19,694 bases of DNA from JAIPEK01 sp041685935 (GTDB lineage: Bacteria; Desulfobacterota; Desulfobacteria; Desulfobacterales; Desulfobacteraceae), in assembly GCA_041685935.1 (NCBI GenBank), contig JAWLES010000031.1, positions 1 through 19,694 on the forward strand, written 5' to 3'. The first letter of the stretch is position 1, and each line of letters opens with the position of its first letter. Positions 6,054 to 14,750 of this stretch are shown here, in pieces. Under the pieces are notes generated by a model, which ran no database searches, was not told the origin of the DNA, and saw only the letters and a list, made by a program, of their open reading frames with translations. A program made the translations under genes and the position numbers.

Positions 6054-7832
6054 ATGGATCCAAGAGTCTGGGTTTATATCTTTTTGGGATTATACATCAT
6101 ATACTGTTTCTGGTGGGGCCTGAGAGGATATTTCACTGAAAAAACATCATCAGGCTACTCAATCGGCGGGCGCTCTATTCCGTTTATCGCTTTTCTCATG
6201 GCGGCGACCGCAGCCTCGTTTTCAGGGTGGACCACGGTGGGACATCCCGGATTGATATGGCGGGACGGAATGGCATACGCGTTTGCGTCTTTTTACGTAC
6301 TCACAATCCCCATCACAGGGGCTTTTTTCGCCAAGAGAAACTGGCTGATGGGAAAAAGGTACGGGTTCGTGACTCCCGGCGACATGTTCGCCTACTACTA
6401 CAACAACGAGGCCGTCAGATGGCTGACGGTTCTTGCCGCGGTCCTGTATTCCATGTTCTATTCCGGTCTCCAGCTCATTGCAGCCGCCAAACTCTTTGAA
6501 ATTGTTGCAGGAGTGCCCTACACCGCGGGTCTCATATTCATGGCCTTTATTGTCTGGTTTTATACGGTGACCGGAGGTCTCAAAGCCAGCACCTGGGTGG
6601 GAGTGATCCAGTTTATCCTGCTGGTACTGAGTATCGTCCTTCTGGGGTATTTCACCATCACCGCACCCGCTCTGGGCGGATGGACCGAGTTTTCCACCCA
6701 GCTCAAGGGCCTTGAAGCCAAATACATCGAGGTTCCTTCGGTGATTCACTTCGGACTCGGCGCCGGAGGGTGGACCGGCGTTATGATTTTAACATACATG
6801 TTCGCGCTCATGGGCATCCAGTCCTCTCCTGCTTTCACTCTCTGGAACTTCGGCCTCAAATCCCCCAAACCCCTTGCATGGCAACAGGTATTCATGTCCA
6901 CATTCGTGGTTGGTGTCGCACTGTTCTTCTTTACCGCATTCCAGGGTATGGGAGCAAGGGTCCTGCAGTCTCTGGGCGAAATAGCCCCGCAGACTGACGG
7001 TGACGTGGTACCGATGCTTATGAACAATCTATTGCCCGGACCTATCATGGCAATCGTATTTCTCGGCATCATTGCGGCGATTCATTCCACATCCGCTCCG
7101 TATATCGGAACCGGCGGCACCATTGTATTGAGGGACATTTACTGGAGATATGTTAAAAAAATGGAAGCCGGACATGCCGAACAGATCTGGGCCAACCGCG
7201 TATTTGTCACGGTGATCACCTTGCTTGCCGTGATAGTGAGTCTGACTTCTCCCGGTGCAATTGTTATGATCGGCGGATTTGCAACCGCGTTCGGGTTCAT
7301 CATGTACCTGATGCTGCTCGGTGTGCATTACGGGTTCAAGTACCCGAGCATCGGTGCCGCACTCGGACTTGTGGGCGCCATTGTCGCCTGTTTTGTCACC
7401 TACTTCGTCTACCAGTACCCCCTGTCCATGCATACGGCATTCTGGGGTCTCTTCACCGGTCTTGTGATCGCGTATGCCTGCCGCGGACTCGGCATAAAAG
7501 ACAACGAGGAAACCATCAAACGTCAGGCGGAAGTCAGACAGTGGCTCAGCGATATCGACGGACCTTCCGAAAAGGGAAGGAAATGGCGTAATACCATGAA
7601 ATGGGTTGTGCCGCTCTGGTACCTCTTTGCAATCGGTCCGTTCTGCGTACTCGGAAACAATGCGTTTGAATTCGGAGGATTCCTGCCCATCTGGTCCTGG
7701 CAGATCGTCTGGTGGATCATTGGAATCGTCATGATGTGGGCTCTCTGCTTCAAGGCTGAAATGTCCACCACATCGGAAGAGCAGATCAAGCGAGCCGACG
7801 AGGATCAGAACATCGTTGTCAAGGAAATATGA
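6054..7832 (+). CDS. Sodium:solute symporter (SSS family), probable short-chain carboxylate uptake
   Basis: A 592-residue polytopic inner-membrane protein with about 13 hydrophobic segments, starting with an N-terminal helix (7-26). SSS-family features include the TM1-2 region SGYSIGGRSIPFIAFLMAATAASFSGWT, with the characteristic small-residue sodium-site environment, and VTGGLKASTWVGVIQFILL (about 180-200), the usual SSS signature region. The C-terminal cytoplasmic tail is charged (SEEQIKRADEDQNIVVKEI). The substrate is not readable from sequence. Being inside an operon with acetyl- and propionyl-CoA synthetases makes acetate and/or propionate the best guess, by analogy with actP next to acs in other bacteria. 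The start is fixed by AGGAGGGAAAACATT before the ATG. A 28-residue membrane protein follows after 35 bases. Confidence 0.9.
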   Translation: MDPRVWVYIFLGLYIIYCFWWGLRGYFTEKTSSGYSIGGRSIPFIAFLMAATAASFSGWTTVGHPGLIWRDGMAYAFASFYVLTIPITGAFFAKRNWLMGKRYGFVTPGDMFAYYYNNEAVRWLTVLAAVLYSMFYSGLQLIAAAKLFEIVAGVPYTAGLIFMAFIVWFYTVTGGLKASTWVGVIQFILLVLSIVLLGYFTITAPALGGWTEFSTQLKGLEAKYIEVPSVIHFGLGAGGWTGVMILTYMFALMGIQSSPAFTLWNFGLKSPKPLAWQQVFMSTFVVGVALFFFTAFQGMGARVLQSLGEIAPQTDGDVVPMLMNNLLPGPIMAIVFLGIIAAIHSTSAPYIGTGGTIVLRDIYWRYVKKMEAGHAEQIWANRVFVTVITLLAVIVSLTSPGAIVMIGGFATAFGFIMYLMLLGVHYGFKYPSIGAALGLVGAIVACFVTYFVYQYPLSMHTAFWGLFTGLVIAYACRGLGIKDNEETIKRQAEVRQWLSDIDGPSEKGRKWRNTMKWVVPLWYLFAIGPFCVLGNNAFEFGGFLPIWSWQIVWWIIGIVMMWALCFKAEMSTTSEEQIKRADEDQNIVVKEI

Positions 7833-7867
7833 TTTGAATTGCCCATGTAAACCAAAGGAGGTATATC

Positions 7868-7954
7868 ATGGCACCTGAAGATAAATGGCTCATTGTCGTG
7901 CTAATCGCAGCGATTCTGTTTACAGCCAGCTTCGGCTGGGGAATGTGGGGATAA
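7868..7954 (+). CDS. 28-residue single-pass membrane protein, probable symporter accessory
   Basis: A very short gene with a strong ribosome-binding site: AAAGGAGGT lies 6 bases before the ATG. The peptide begins MAPEDKW, has one hydrophobic helix (LIVVLIAAILFTASF, residues 8-22), and ends GWGMWG before a TAA. It lies 35 bases after the symporter and 84 bases before the next gene's likely start. I recall that small proteins after SSS symporters in related bacteria are labelled symporter small accessory proteins, and the position and topology fit. A role in assembly, stability or gating of the transporter is inferred. It is below the length cutoff of most gene callers. Confidence 0.75.
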   Translation: MAPEDKWLIVVLIAAILFTASFGWGMWG

Positions 7955-7975
7955 AAACCCGTTCTTCAGTCTGAT

Positions 7976-8013
7976 ATGACCCGTGCTGCGGCATACAGCC
8001 GCACGCGGGTCAT
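7976..8013 (+). promoter_or_regulatory. Strong hairpin between the symporter genes and the exonuclease gene
   Basis: ATGACCCG (7976-7983) pairs with CGGGTCAT (8006-8013), and TGCGGC (7987-7992) pairs with GCCGCA (7998-8003). The arms are separated by a small internal loop (TGC opposite CG) and capped by ATACA. No U-tract follows, so a classical terminator is unlikely. An mRNA-stabilising or processing structure protecting the upstream transcript is more likely. The ATG at 7976 is buried in the base of this stem, which argues against its use as a start. Confidence 0.55.
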
Positions 8014-8038
8014 TAATCCCCTTGTCCGGTATACCGAT

Positions 8039-10120
8039 ATGGAATCTAAAAACAGATTTATCCGGTTTGCAGTGATTGCCGTGACAGTAACCTTCTCACT
8101 CCTTGCGGCGATTCTTTTATCATTATGGAACCAGATGTCCGGTGCACAGGAACAACTGGTTCTTTCCATTCTTAACGAACATATAGGGTATTTTTTCGCA
8201 GCTTTCTTTCTTGTGCTCGCAGCTGTCCTTTTCGGGCTGGACGCCATCTTTCACATATACATCCTGCCTCTCAAAAGAATCACCGACGAAACAGCCCTGA
8301 TCTTCACATCAAACCCGTCTTACAGGCTGAGGCCCCAGGGAGGATATGAAACCAGTCAGCTTGCAAGGATACTGAACAACTTTGCCGACCGTTATGAAAG
8401 GCTCGAACAGAATATAAACCGGAAAATATCCGAGTCAAGGGAGGAAATAGAAAACGAAAAAAACATCCTTGCCGCCATAATGGCTGAACTTCCCGAAGGT
8501 GTGCTTATTTGCAACAAAAACGGCAGGATCATACTGTACAACAGGCAGGCAAAATACTATTTTTCCAAAGTTGAAGACCCAAAAGCTGATCAGGAAGATT
8601 ATACTGAAGAAAATTTCCTGGGACTCGGCAGGTCCATTTTCAGCCTTCTGGACAAAAACTTTATAGCACATGCCATTGAAAAGCTCGAATACCGGCTCAA
8701 TTCCCAAAAATCGGAAAACATATCCTCCTATTTTATCGCACCGGTTTCAAGGCAGTATATCTGCAGGTTCGAAACGGTTCCGATCCTGAACAAAAACATG
8801 GAAATGACCGGATTCGTTCTTATATTCAAGGACATCGGTCATGAAATAGACCGGTACAAAAAAATTGACTCGCAAATTCAAACCTTGAAAAGAGAGATTA
8901 TGCCCTACAGGGAGAATCCTGAAATAGAAAGGCAGCTGCAGAAGATCGAGTCGGAAATTATAGAAACCCTGATCACGCGGAACCACCTGGCCGGGATTTC
9001 AGTTAAAGAAATCCTCTCTTTTATTCAGAAAAGGGCCGGGCATAAATTCGGATTGAGGATCAACGTACTGGGTGCGGACATTGACGCCACCATCATGCTG
9101 GATACGTATGCCTTTATCGAATGTATAATGTTCATCGTGAATACTGTTTACAAACTTTCAGGCGTAGAAGAATTCGATTTGAAACCCAGAACCGCAAGCT
9201 CGAATGTATACCTGGATCTTGAATGGAAAGGGGAAAGTTTGACCATAGACCGGCTTTACGATATGAAAACCTCTTATCTGGATACCGGAGAGACTTTTCT
9301 GCCGCTTACCCTGCTCGATGTTCTCAAACAGCACAACGGGAAAATCCGGCTTATAAATCCGTCATCATCCGGTTTCTCAGGCATACGGATCATCCTTAAA
9401 TCCAAATCCGGGCCTGAATCTCCTGCCGGGCATATCAGGAGATCCCCTGTAATTGCGGAACGGAAGGTAGAATTTTATGATTTCGATCTCTTTCGGATGG
9501 AGGGTGTTGTCAAGCATTTCAACTACCCCGTTGACAAACTGACATACACGGTATTTGATACGGAAACCACCGGTCTCAGGCCTGAAGAGGGAGATGAAAT
9601 CATCTCCATCGGTGCGGTACGGATCGTGAACAAAAAGATCCAGTACAACGAAACATTTGAAAAAATGATCGACCCTGATCGGCCCATCCCGTTTGAATCA
9701 TACAGGATTCACGGGATCACCCGTGAAATGGTCACTGGAAAGCCCTGCGTCGAAAAGGTCCTGAAGGAGTTCGGCAAATTTGCCGATGACACCGTGCTTG
9801 TGGGGCACAACATTGCTTTCGACATGAAAATGATGCAGATGAAGGAGGCCTCCTCCGGCATTGTCTTCAAAAACCCGGTTCTGGATACTCTTCTTTTGTC
9901 GGCATTCCTGCATCCGAGCCGGACAAAGCACGATATGGAGGAAATCGCCAGGCGCGTGGGTGTTGACATCATCGGACGCCACACCGCACTGGGGGACGCC
10001 ATCGCTACTGCTGAAATATTCATGAAACTCCTGCCTCTTCTCCAGCAAAAAGGGGTTTACACTTTAAAGGATGCACTTGATGCATCCAGGCATACATATT
10101 ATGCAGGTATAAAATATTAG
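8039..10120 (+). CDS. Membrane-anchored PAS protein with C-terminal DnaQ-type 3'-5' exonuclease
   Basis: 693 residues from the chosen ATG at 8039; the frame is open to an ATG at 7976, but that lies in a hairpin and neither has a good ribosome-binding site. In order: two transmembrane helices (about 9-29 and 50-75) with a short loop, a HAMP-like linker (77-130), a PAS domain starting ILAAIMAELPEGVLICNKNGRI (about 143-265), then a region shaped like a histidine-kinase core (280-460) that lacks a recognisable phospho-acceptor His and the N/G boxes. The exonuclease follows (502-670) with all DEDDh residues: D507 and E509 in FDTETTG, D595 in HNIAFD, H648 and D653 in HTALGD. It ends 20 bases before the DUF294 gene. 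The polynucleotide or nucleotide substrate is unknown; the sensor-like front end suggests regulated activity. Confidence 0.85.
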   Translation: MESKNRFIRFAVIAVTVTFSLLAAILLSLWNQMSGAQEQLVLSILNEHIGYFFAAFFLVLAAVLFGLDAIFHIYILPLKRITDETALIFTSNPSYRLRPQGGYETSQLARILNNFADRYERLEQNINRKISESREEIENEKNILAAIMAELPEGVLICNKNGRIILYNRQAKYYFSKVEDPKADQEDYTEENFLGLGRSIFSLLDKNFIAHAIEKLEYRLNSQKSENISSYFIAPVSRQYICRFETVPILNKNMEMTGFVLIFKDIGHEIDRYKKIDSQIQTLKREIMPYRENPEIERQLQKIESEIIETLITRNHLAGISVKEILSFIQKRAGHKFGLRINVLGADIDATIMLDTYAFIECIMFIVNTVYKLSGVEEFDLKPRTASSNVYLDLEWKGESLTIDRLYDMKTSYLDTGETFLPLTLLDVLKQHNGKIRLINPSSSGFSGIRIILKSKSGPESPAGHIRRSPVIAERKVEFYDFDLFRMEGVVKHFNYPVDKLTYTVFDTETTGLRPEEGDEIISIGAVRIVNKKIQYNETFEKMIDPDRPIPFESYRIHGITREMVTGKPCVEKVLKEFGKFADDTVLVGHNIAFDMKMMQMKEASSGIVFKNPVLDTLLLSAFLHPSRTKHDMEEIARRVGVDIIGRHTALGDAIATAEIFMKLLPLLQQKGVYTLKDALDASRHTYYAGIKY

Positions 10121-10140
10121 CAGCCGATTGAGGAGGGCGT

Positions 10141-12036
10141 ATGCGCCAGCAGGATCTGAACACCATAACCAGGATACCGCCGTTTTCCTTTATTCCGGAA
10201 GACGCAGTACGGTCCATATTGGAGCACTTTTCCCTGGTTACCCATGAAAAAGGGGAAATTCTTTTTGTACAGGAAATATCCGGAATCGAACACTTCCATA
10301 TCATCCTCAAGGGATCGGCAGAGCTGTATTTCGAACATCAGCAGGAAAAAATACTCAAAGGCGTTCTTGCCGAAGGGGACACGTTCGGCGGCATCTCCAT
10401 TCTGATGAACAACTCTGTGGCGGTCAGGACAATGAAACTTATCGAGGATACGGTTTTTTTCAAACTCCCGTCCACGGTTTTTCTCGACCTTTGCGAAAGA
10501 TTCGATCACTTCAGGGAGTACTTCACAAACACCTTCGGCAAAAAAATGCTGGACCGGTCCTACGCCGGGATCATTGCAAGGCAGATATCAGGCCGGGAAA
10601 ATACGCTTCCCTTTTTCAACCAGCCTATTTCTTCCATTTTTCGCCCCAACATTCTCTCCTGCACCTTTGAGGACTCCATCACAGTGGCAGCCGGTAAAAT
10701 GGCGGAAAACCGTTCCACTTATATATTCGTCAGAAATAAGTCCGGCAGGGTCTCGGGCATCATCACTGATGCCGACCTGCGCAGGGTGGTTGGCGGACGG
10801 TACGATTCCTCCGGGAGCGCTGAAGAGATCATGTCAACACCCCTCATATCGGTTTCCATCGACGCCCAGGTTTTTGAAGCGTTTTTAACCATGATTGAAA
10901 AGGATATAAAACATCTCCCGGTGACCAACAAGGCAGGCGAAGTAACCGGAGTGCTCACGGACAGGAACATCCTTGCTGAACAGGGAAAATCACCGTATTT
11001 TCTTCTCCAGGAAATCAAGAACGCTGAAAGGTTCGAACAGATCGAAAATATCTATGACAGACTTCCGTCCATCATGCTCGAGCCGATCAAAAACGGAGCC
11101 AAATCGGACAATCTCACCCGCCTGATCACAACTTTTTCCGACGCCATACTCAATAAAATAATCGAATTCGCAGTTGAGCGGGCCGGACCTCCTCCATGCG
11201 AGTTCGCCTTCATGGTTATGGGCAGTGAAGGCAGAAAGGAGCAGACACTCAAAACCGACCAGGATAATGCAATCGTATATGAAGACATTTTTGATCCTGC
11301 ATTGGCAAAGGAATGCAATAAATACTTTCTAAGCCTTGCAGAAGACATATGTACCCGTCTTGACAGGGCGGGCTTCGATTTCTGCGAAGGGGGCAACATG
11401 GCCAAAAACCCGACATGGTGCAAACCCCTTTCCACATGGAAAACATACTTTTTTGACTGGATTCATACTGCCGATCCCAGGGATCTGCTTTACTCAAGCA
11501 TTTTTTTCGATTTCAGGTGCGCCTGGGGAAACCAGCACCTCACGGACGAACTTCACGCATATCTGTTCAAATCACTTGAGGGATGGGCAGGCTTTTTCCG
11601 GAACCTTACGGAAAACGCCCTGTACTTCAAGCCTCCCTTAGGCTTTTTCAGAAACATTCTGGTCCAGTCCAAGGGAGAGCACAAGGATTCTTTCGATATC
11701 AAGCGGGCCATGATGCCGATTATCGATTTCGCCAGAATTTACGCCCTGAAAAATTCCATAAGGGAAACCAACACGCTGCTGCGTCTTTTCCGGTTATATA
11801 CCAGGCATATACTGACAAAGGAGGAATACAACGATATTGTACAGTCCTACCAGTTTCTCATGCATCTTCGGTTCATAAGACAGATCACCGCCATAACGGA
11901 CGAAAAGGGCAAGGCGGACAACTACATTAACCCGAAAAATTTATCCAGAATCGATCAGACCATGTTAAAAGAAATTTTCAAGCGGATTGAAAAAATACAG
12001 CAGAAACTGAGTATCGAAATTACAGGAGTCAATTAG
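10141..12036 (+). CDS. cNMP-like/CBS/DUF294 putative nucleotidyltransferase
   Basis: A 631-residue cytoplasmic protein. Domains in order: a cyclic-nucleotide-binding fold (10-140), two CBS motifs (165-215 and 228-280), a DUF294 nucleotidyltransferase core (325-460), and a helical DUF294 C-terminal substrate-binding domain (490-625). The catalytic signature GSEGRKEQT (361-369) plus DQD (373-375) matches GlnD-like nucleotidyltransferases. The cNMP phosphate-binding cassette is degenerate: GGISILMNNSVAV has Gly where CRP has Glu and Asn where CRP has Arg, so canonical cAMP binding is doubtful. CBS domains usually sense adenine nucleotides. GAGGAGGG before the ATG fixes the start. Similar proteins lie beside acetate symporters and DnaQ-like exonucleases in other proteobacteria, as I recall. 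The target of nucleotidylation is unknown. Confidence 0.88.
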   Translation: MRQQDLNTITRIPPFSFIPEDAVRSILEHFSLVTHEKGEILFVQEISGIEHFHIILKGSAELYFEHQQEKILKGVLAEGDTFGGISILMNNSVAVRTMKLIEDTVFFKLPSTVFLDLCERFDHFREYFTNTFGKKMLDRSYAGIIARQISGRENTLPFFNQPISSIFRPNILSCTFEDSITVAAGKMAENRSTYIFVRNKSGRVSGIITDADLRRVVGGRYDSSGSAEEIMSTPLISVSIDAQVFEAFLTMIEKDIKHLPVTNKAGEVTGVLTDRNILAEQGKSPYFLLQEIKNAERFEQIENIYDRLPSIMLEPIKNGAKSDNLTRLITTFSDAILNKIIEFAVERAGPPPCEFAFMVMGSEGRKEQTLKTDQDNAIVYEDIFDPALAKECNKYFLSLAEDICTRLDRAGFDFCEGGNMAKNPTWCKPLSTWKTYFFDWIHTADPRDLLYSSIFFDFRCAWGNQHLTDELHAYLFKSLEGWAGFFRNLTENALYFKPPLGFFRNILVQSKGEHKDSFDIKRAMMPIIDFARIYALKNSIRETNTLLRLFRLYTRHILTKEEYNDIVQSYQFLMHLRFIRQITAITDEKGKADNYINPKNLSRIDQTMLKEIFKRIEKIQQKLSIEITGVN

Positions 12037-12897
12037 ATGATTGACAGTCAATTCATAGGAGCGCACTTTTCCACCGCAGGGGGGCTGGAGAATGCAGTCA
12101 CCGAGGCCCGGGAGCACGACTGCAACGCTGTCCAGCTTTTTACCAAAAACTCGAGAACATGGAAGGAGAAGTACCCCGGTGTCAATGAAATCAACCGGTT
12201 TCTGGAAACAAGGGAACAGCTCCGCATCAGCTGCATGATCTCACATGCCTCCTACCTGATCAATCCGGGGGCAAGGGAGAGTGAAAAACTGGAGAAATCA
12301 AGGTCGGCCCTGAAAAATGAGCTGATCCGGTCCGGTCTTTTACAGATATCAGATATCGTTCTTCATCCGGGCTCCCATATGAACCGGGGCGAAACAGCCG
12401 GAATCCGAACCATCGTGGAAAGCATTGATTCCGTTTTTGAAAAAATAGAAAATCCTCAGGCCAGGCTTCTACTTGAAACCACATCAGGGCAGGGAACCAA
12501 TATCGGGCACCGGTTTGAACATCTTGCTGAAATCATGAGCCGGTCAAAATACAGTCACAATCTCGGAGTATGCCTTGACACCTGCCACATTTTCGTTGCT
12601 GGTTATGACATCAGGACAGAGGAATCCTATGCAAAAACCATGGATCTTTTCCACAGCATAATCGGGCTTGAGCATCTCAGGGTCATCCACCTTAACGACT
12701 CCAAAAATGAACTCGGTTCAAGGGTTGACCGGCACGAACATATCGGAAAAGGATATATAGGTGAAAACGCGTTCCGGACAATCATGAACGACAGGAGACT
12801 CACCCGCATTCCCAAAATCATTGAAACGCCTAAAAGGGAAAACAAAAAGGCAATGGACCGGTGGAATATCGACCTTCTCAAGGGATTTATCATTTAA
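12037..12897 (+). CDS. nfo: Endonuclease IV (AP endonuclease)
   Basis: A 286-residue TIM-barrel enzyme cutting DNA 5' to abasic sites in base-excision repair. The tri-zinc ligands align well with E. coli Nfo: H70, H110, E147, D181, H184, H218, D231, H233 and E263. Family motifs are ISHASYLIN (68-76), VLHPGSH (108-114), CLDTCHIFVAGYD (179-191), and HLNDSKNELGSRVDRHEHIGKG (218-239). Length is the family norm. The ATG directly follows the stop of the DUF294 gene, with AGGAG about 9 bases upstream, so it is the last gene of the long plus-strand operon. It converges on the UbiD gene with 20 bases between the stops and no clear terminator hairpin. Confidence 0.95.
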   Translation: MIDSQFIGAHFSTAGGLENAVTEAREHDCNAVQLFTKNSRTWKEKYPGVNEINRFLETREQLRISCMISHASYLINPGARESEKLEKSRSALKNELIRSGLLQISDIVLHPGSHMNRGETAGIRTIVESIDSVFEKIENPQARLLLETTSGQGTNIGHRFEHLAEIMSRSKYSHNLGVCLDTCHIFVAGYDIRTEESYAKTMDLFHSIIGLEHLRVIHLNDSKNELGSRVDRHEHIGKGYIGENAFRTIMNDRRLTRIPKIIETPKRENKKAMDRWNIDLLKGFII

Positions 12898-12917
12898 CCT
12901 GTTGTTTTTTCCTGATT

Positions 12918-14750
12918 TCAAATGATCCCGTGAAGGCTTTTTCCACTTGCTCCCAATGCATCGACCCGCCGGCTCACGCGGCTGTCCGGGATCAGTGAGG
13001 GTGCATGAAAAGGCTTGATCCTTGCATCTATGATCAAGGGAGGTCTGCATCCCCAGTGTTTAAAGCGGGTAAATCCCCGGACCCCGTGGATGTCGTGCGA
13101 CGGATTGGACCTTGTGAAAGTCACCCATAAAAAATTGGAAAAATCACGGCACATCCATACAGGATCTTCGGCAACAACCACAAGTGCGATACCGTCTTCC
13201 TCCCTGAGCCCGGCAAGGTGTTCGGCAAGCCACTTCATCTCGCTGTCCGCTTTCAGGTAGGTTTCAAACAAGGGGCCTTTGACCGCGACAATGCCGGGTG
13301 CTGCAACCGCGGCATCAGAAAAAGGCCGTGGCAGATTCCAGGCTGCGGGAAGTGTGTCTTTCAGAGTCCGTTTCTTTTCACCTGCCGCAGCCATGATAAC
13401 CTTTGAGCCCCTGTTGAGAGAGCTTGAGGAGTAATCCAGGGTGTCAATGGTGGTCCTGGTCTGAAAATGCAGATCTTCTGCAAAATCCATCCGCTCAAGC
13501 ACATGGCATATGAACTCCTTTTCGTTGTAAATATCAGGAGAGGGCCTGTCCTGGTCCGCACAAATCAGAAGGTATTTGGCAAGGGAGAGCTGCCCGGTGC
13601 CGAGAATGGCGTTTGCATGGGTCAAAAGCTCCCTGGGGCGCCTGGGCTCGTACGGCACGTAACGCTCCTTTGCCGTGGCGAAAAGAAGGGGATGCACACC
13701 TGCGGCATCAACAGCATGCACCTTTGTCACACCGGGAATCAGGCTGGGAATTTCAGGACCGGCAAGCTCATGGATCAGGCGTCCGAAAACCGTATCCTCC
13801 TGCGGCGGCCTTCCCACCACCGTGAACGGATAAACCGCCCCCTTCCGGTGGGTCACGGATCTCACTTCAAGGTAGGGGAACTCGTGGGCAAGGGAATAGT
13901 ATCCCAGGTGATCACCGAACGGACCCTCTTTTCTGGTTCTTCCCGGTACGATTCTTCCGGTGATGCAAAAATCCGCATCCAGTGATGTCACGTGTCCTGA
14001 CTCCCGTGCATACCGAAAATTCCTGCCGGCAAGAGCTCCTGCGAAAAAAAGCTCGCTTAAATGCTCGGGCATGGGCATCACTGCGGCAAGGGCATGGGCA
14101 GGCGGGCCGCCGATGAAAATGGAGACATTCAGGGGTTCCCCTTTTTCAAGGGCCTTGAGGTGATGATTACCGATTCCCCGGTGAAGCTGATAGTGAAGCC
14201 CGGCCTCTTTGTCTTTGGCATAATCCCCGCCTGAAATCTGCACCCTGTACATTCCCAGGTTCGCGCCCCGGATGGAATTTGAATCAGGGTCCATGGAAAA
14301 CACCTGTGGAAGCAGAACAAATGCGCCTCCGTCCCCGGGCCAGCATTTGATCAGGGGAAGCTGTGAAATGGCGGTCTTATAAACATGGGAAGTGTTTTTC
14401 CTTCGCTGAACCGGCCAGGCATGTAAAAGCGCCGTCATGGAACGAACACCTGAGAGTGGATGTTTGAAAAACGCAGCCGGATCGGATTTTATTTTAATAA
14501 GCTGCCTGAGTTTGCTGAATTCAGGCTCAAGGATTTTCAGGGCCCTTTCATATGTGCCGAAGAGGTTGGATACAGCAGGAAACCGGCATTGCCTGATATT
14601 CTCAAAAAAGACCGCCGGGCCGTTGTTACTGAAAACACGCCTTGTGATTTCAGCCATTTCAAGGTCCGGGTCCACCTCTTCAGTCACCCGGACAAGCTCA
14701 TTTTCTTTTTCAAGCCATTGGACACACTCGGCAAGGTTTTTAAATTTCAT
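12918..14750 (-). CDS. UbiD-family prenylated-FMN decarboxylase
   Basis: A 610-residue UbiD-family (de)carboxylase. The prFMN/metal-site residues are recognisable: N164 and R169 in the NLGMYRVQ segment, and EGPFGDHLGYYS (275-286) with E275 and D280, the classical E-x4-(E/D) pair. GVTKVHAVDAAG begins the C-terminal half. The length, about 100 residues above E. coli UbiD, suits the longer UbiD relatives of anaerobes, some of which are assigned to menaquinone biosynthesis (futalosine-route MqnL). That is the likeliest role in a respiring anaerobe, but an aromatic-acid decarboxylase cannot be excluded. It would need a UbiX-type prenyltransferase, not present here. The ATG overlaps the upstream FMN-barrel gene's TGA (ATGA), showing translational coupling. 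Confidence 0.88.
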   Translation of the reverse strand: MKFKNLAECVQWLEKENELVRVTEEVDPDLEMAEITRRVFSNNGPAVFFENIRQCRFPAVSNLFGTYERALKILEPEFSKLRQLIKIKSDPAAFFKHPLSGVRSMTALLHAWPVQRRKNTSHVYKTAISQLPLIKCWPGDGGAFVLLPQVFSMDPDSNSIRGANLGMYRVQISGGDYAKDKEAGLHYQLHRGIGNHHLKALEKGEPLNVSIFIGGPPAHALAAVMPMPEHLSELFFAGALAGRNFRYARESGHVTSLDADFCITGRIVPGRTRKEGPFGDHLGYYSLAHEFPYLEVRSVTHRKGAVYPFTVVGRPPQEDTVFGRLIHELAGPEIPSLIPGVTKVHAVDAAGVHPLLFATAKERYVPYEPRRPRELLTHANAILGTGQLSLAKYLLICADQDRPSPDIYNEKEFICHVLERMDFAEDLHFQTRTTIDTLDYSSSSLNRGSKVIMAAAGEKKRTLKDTLPAAWNLPRPFSDAAVAAPGIVAVKGPLFETYLKADSEMKWLAEHLAGLREEDGIALVVVAEDPVWMCRDFSNFLWVTFTRSNPSHDIHGVRGFTRFKHWGCRPPLIIDARIKPFHAPSLIPDSRVSRRVDALGASGKSLHGII

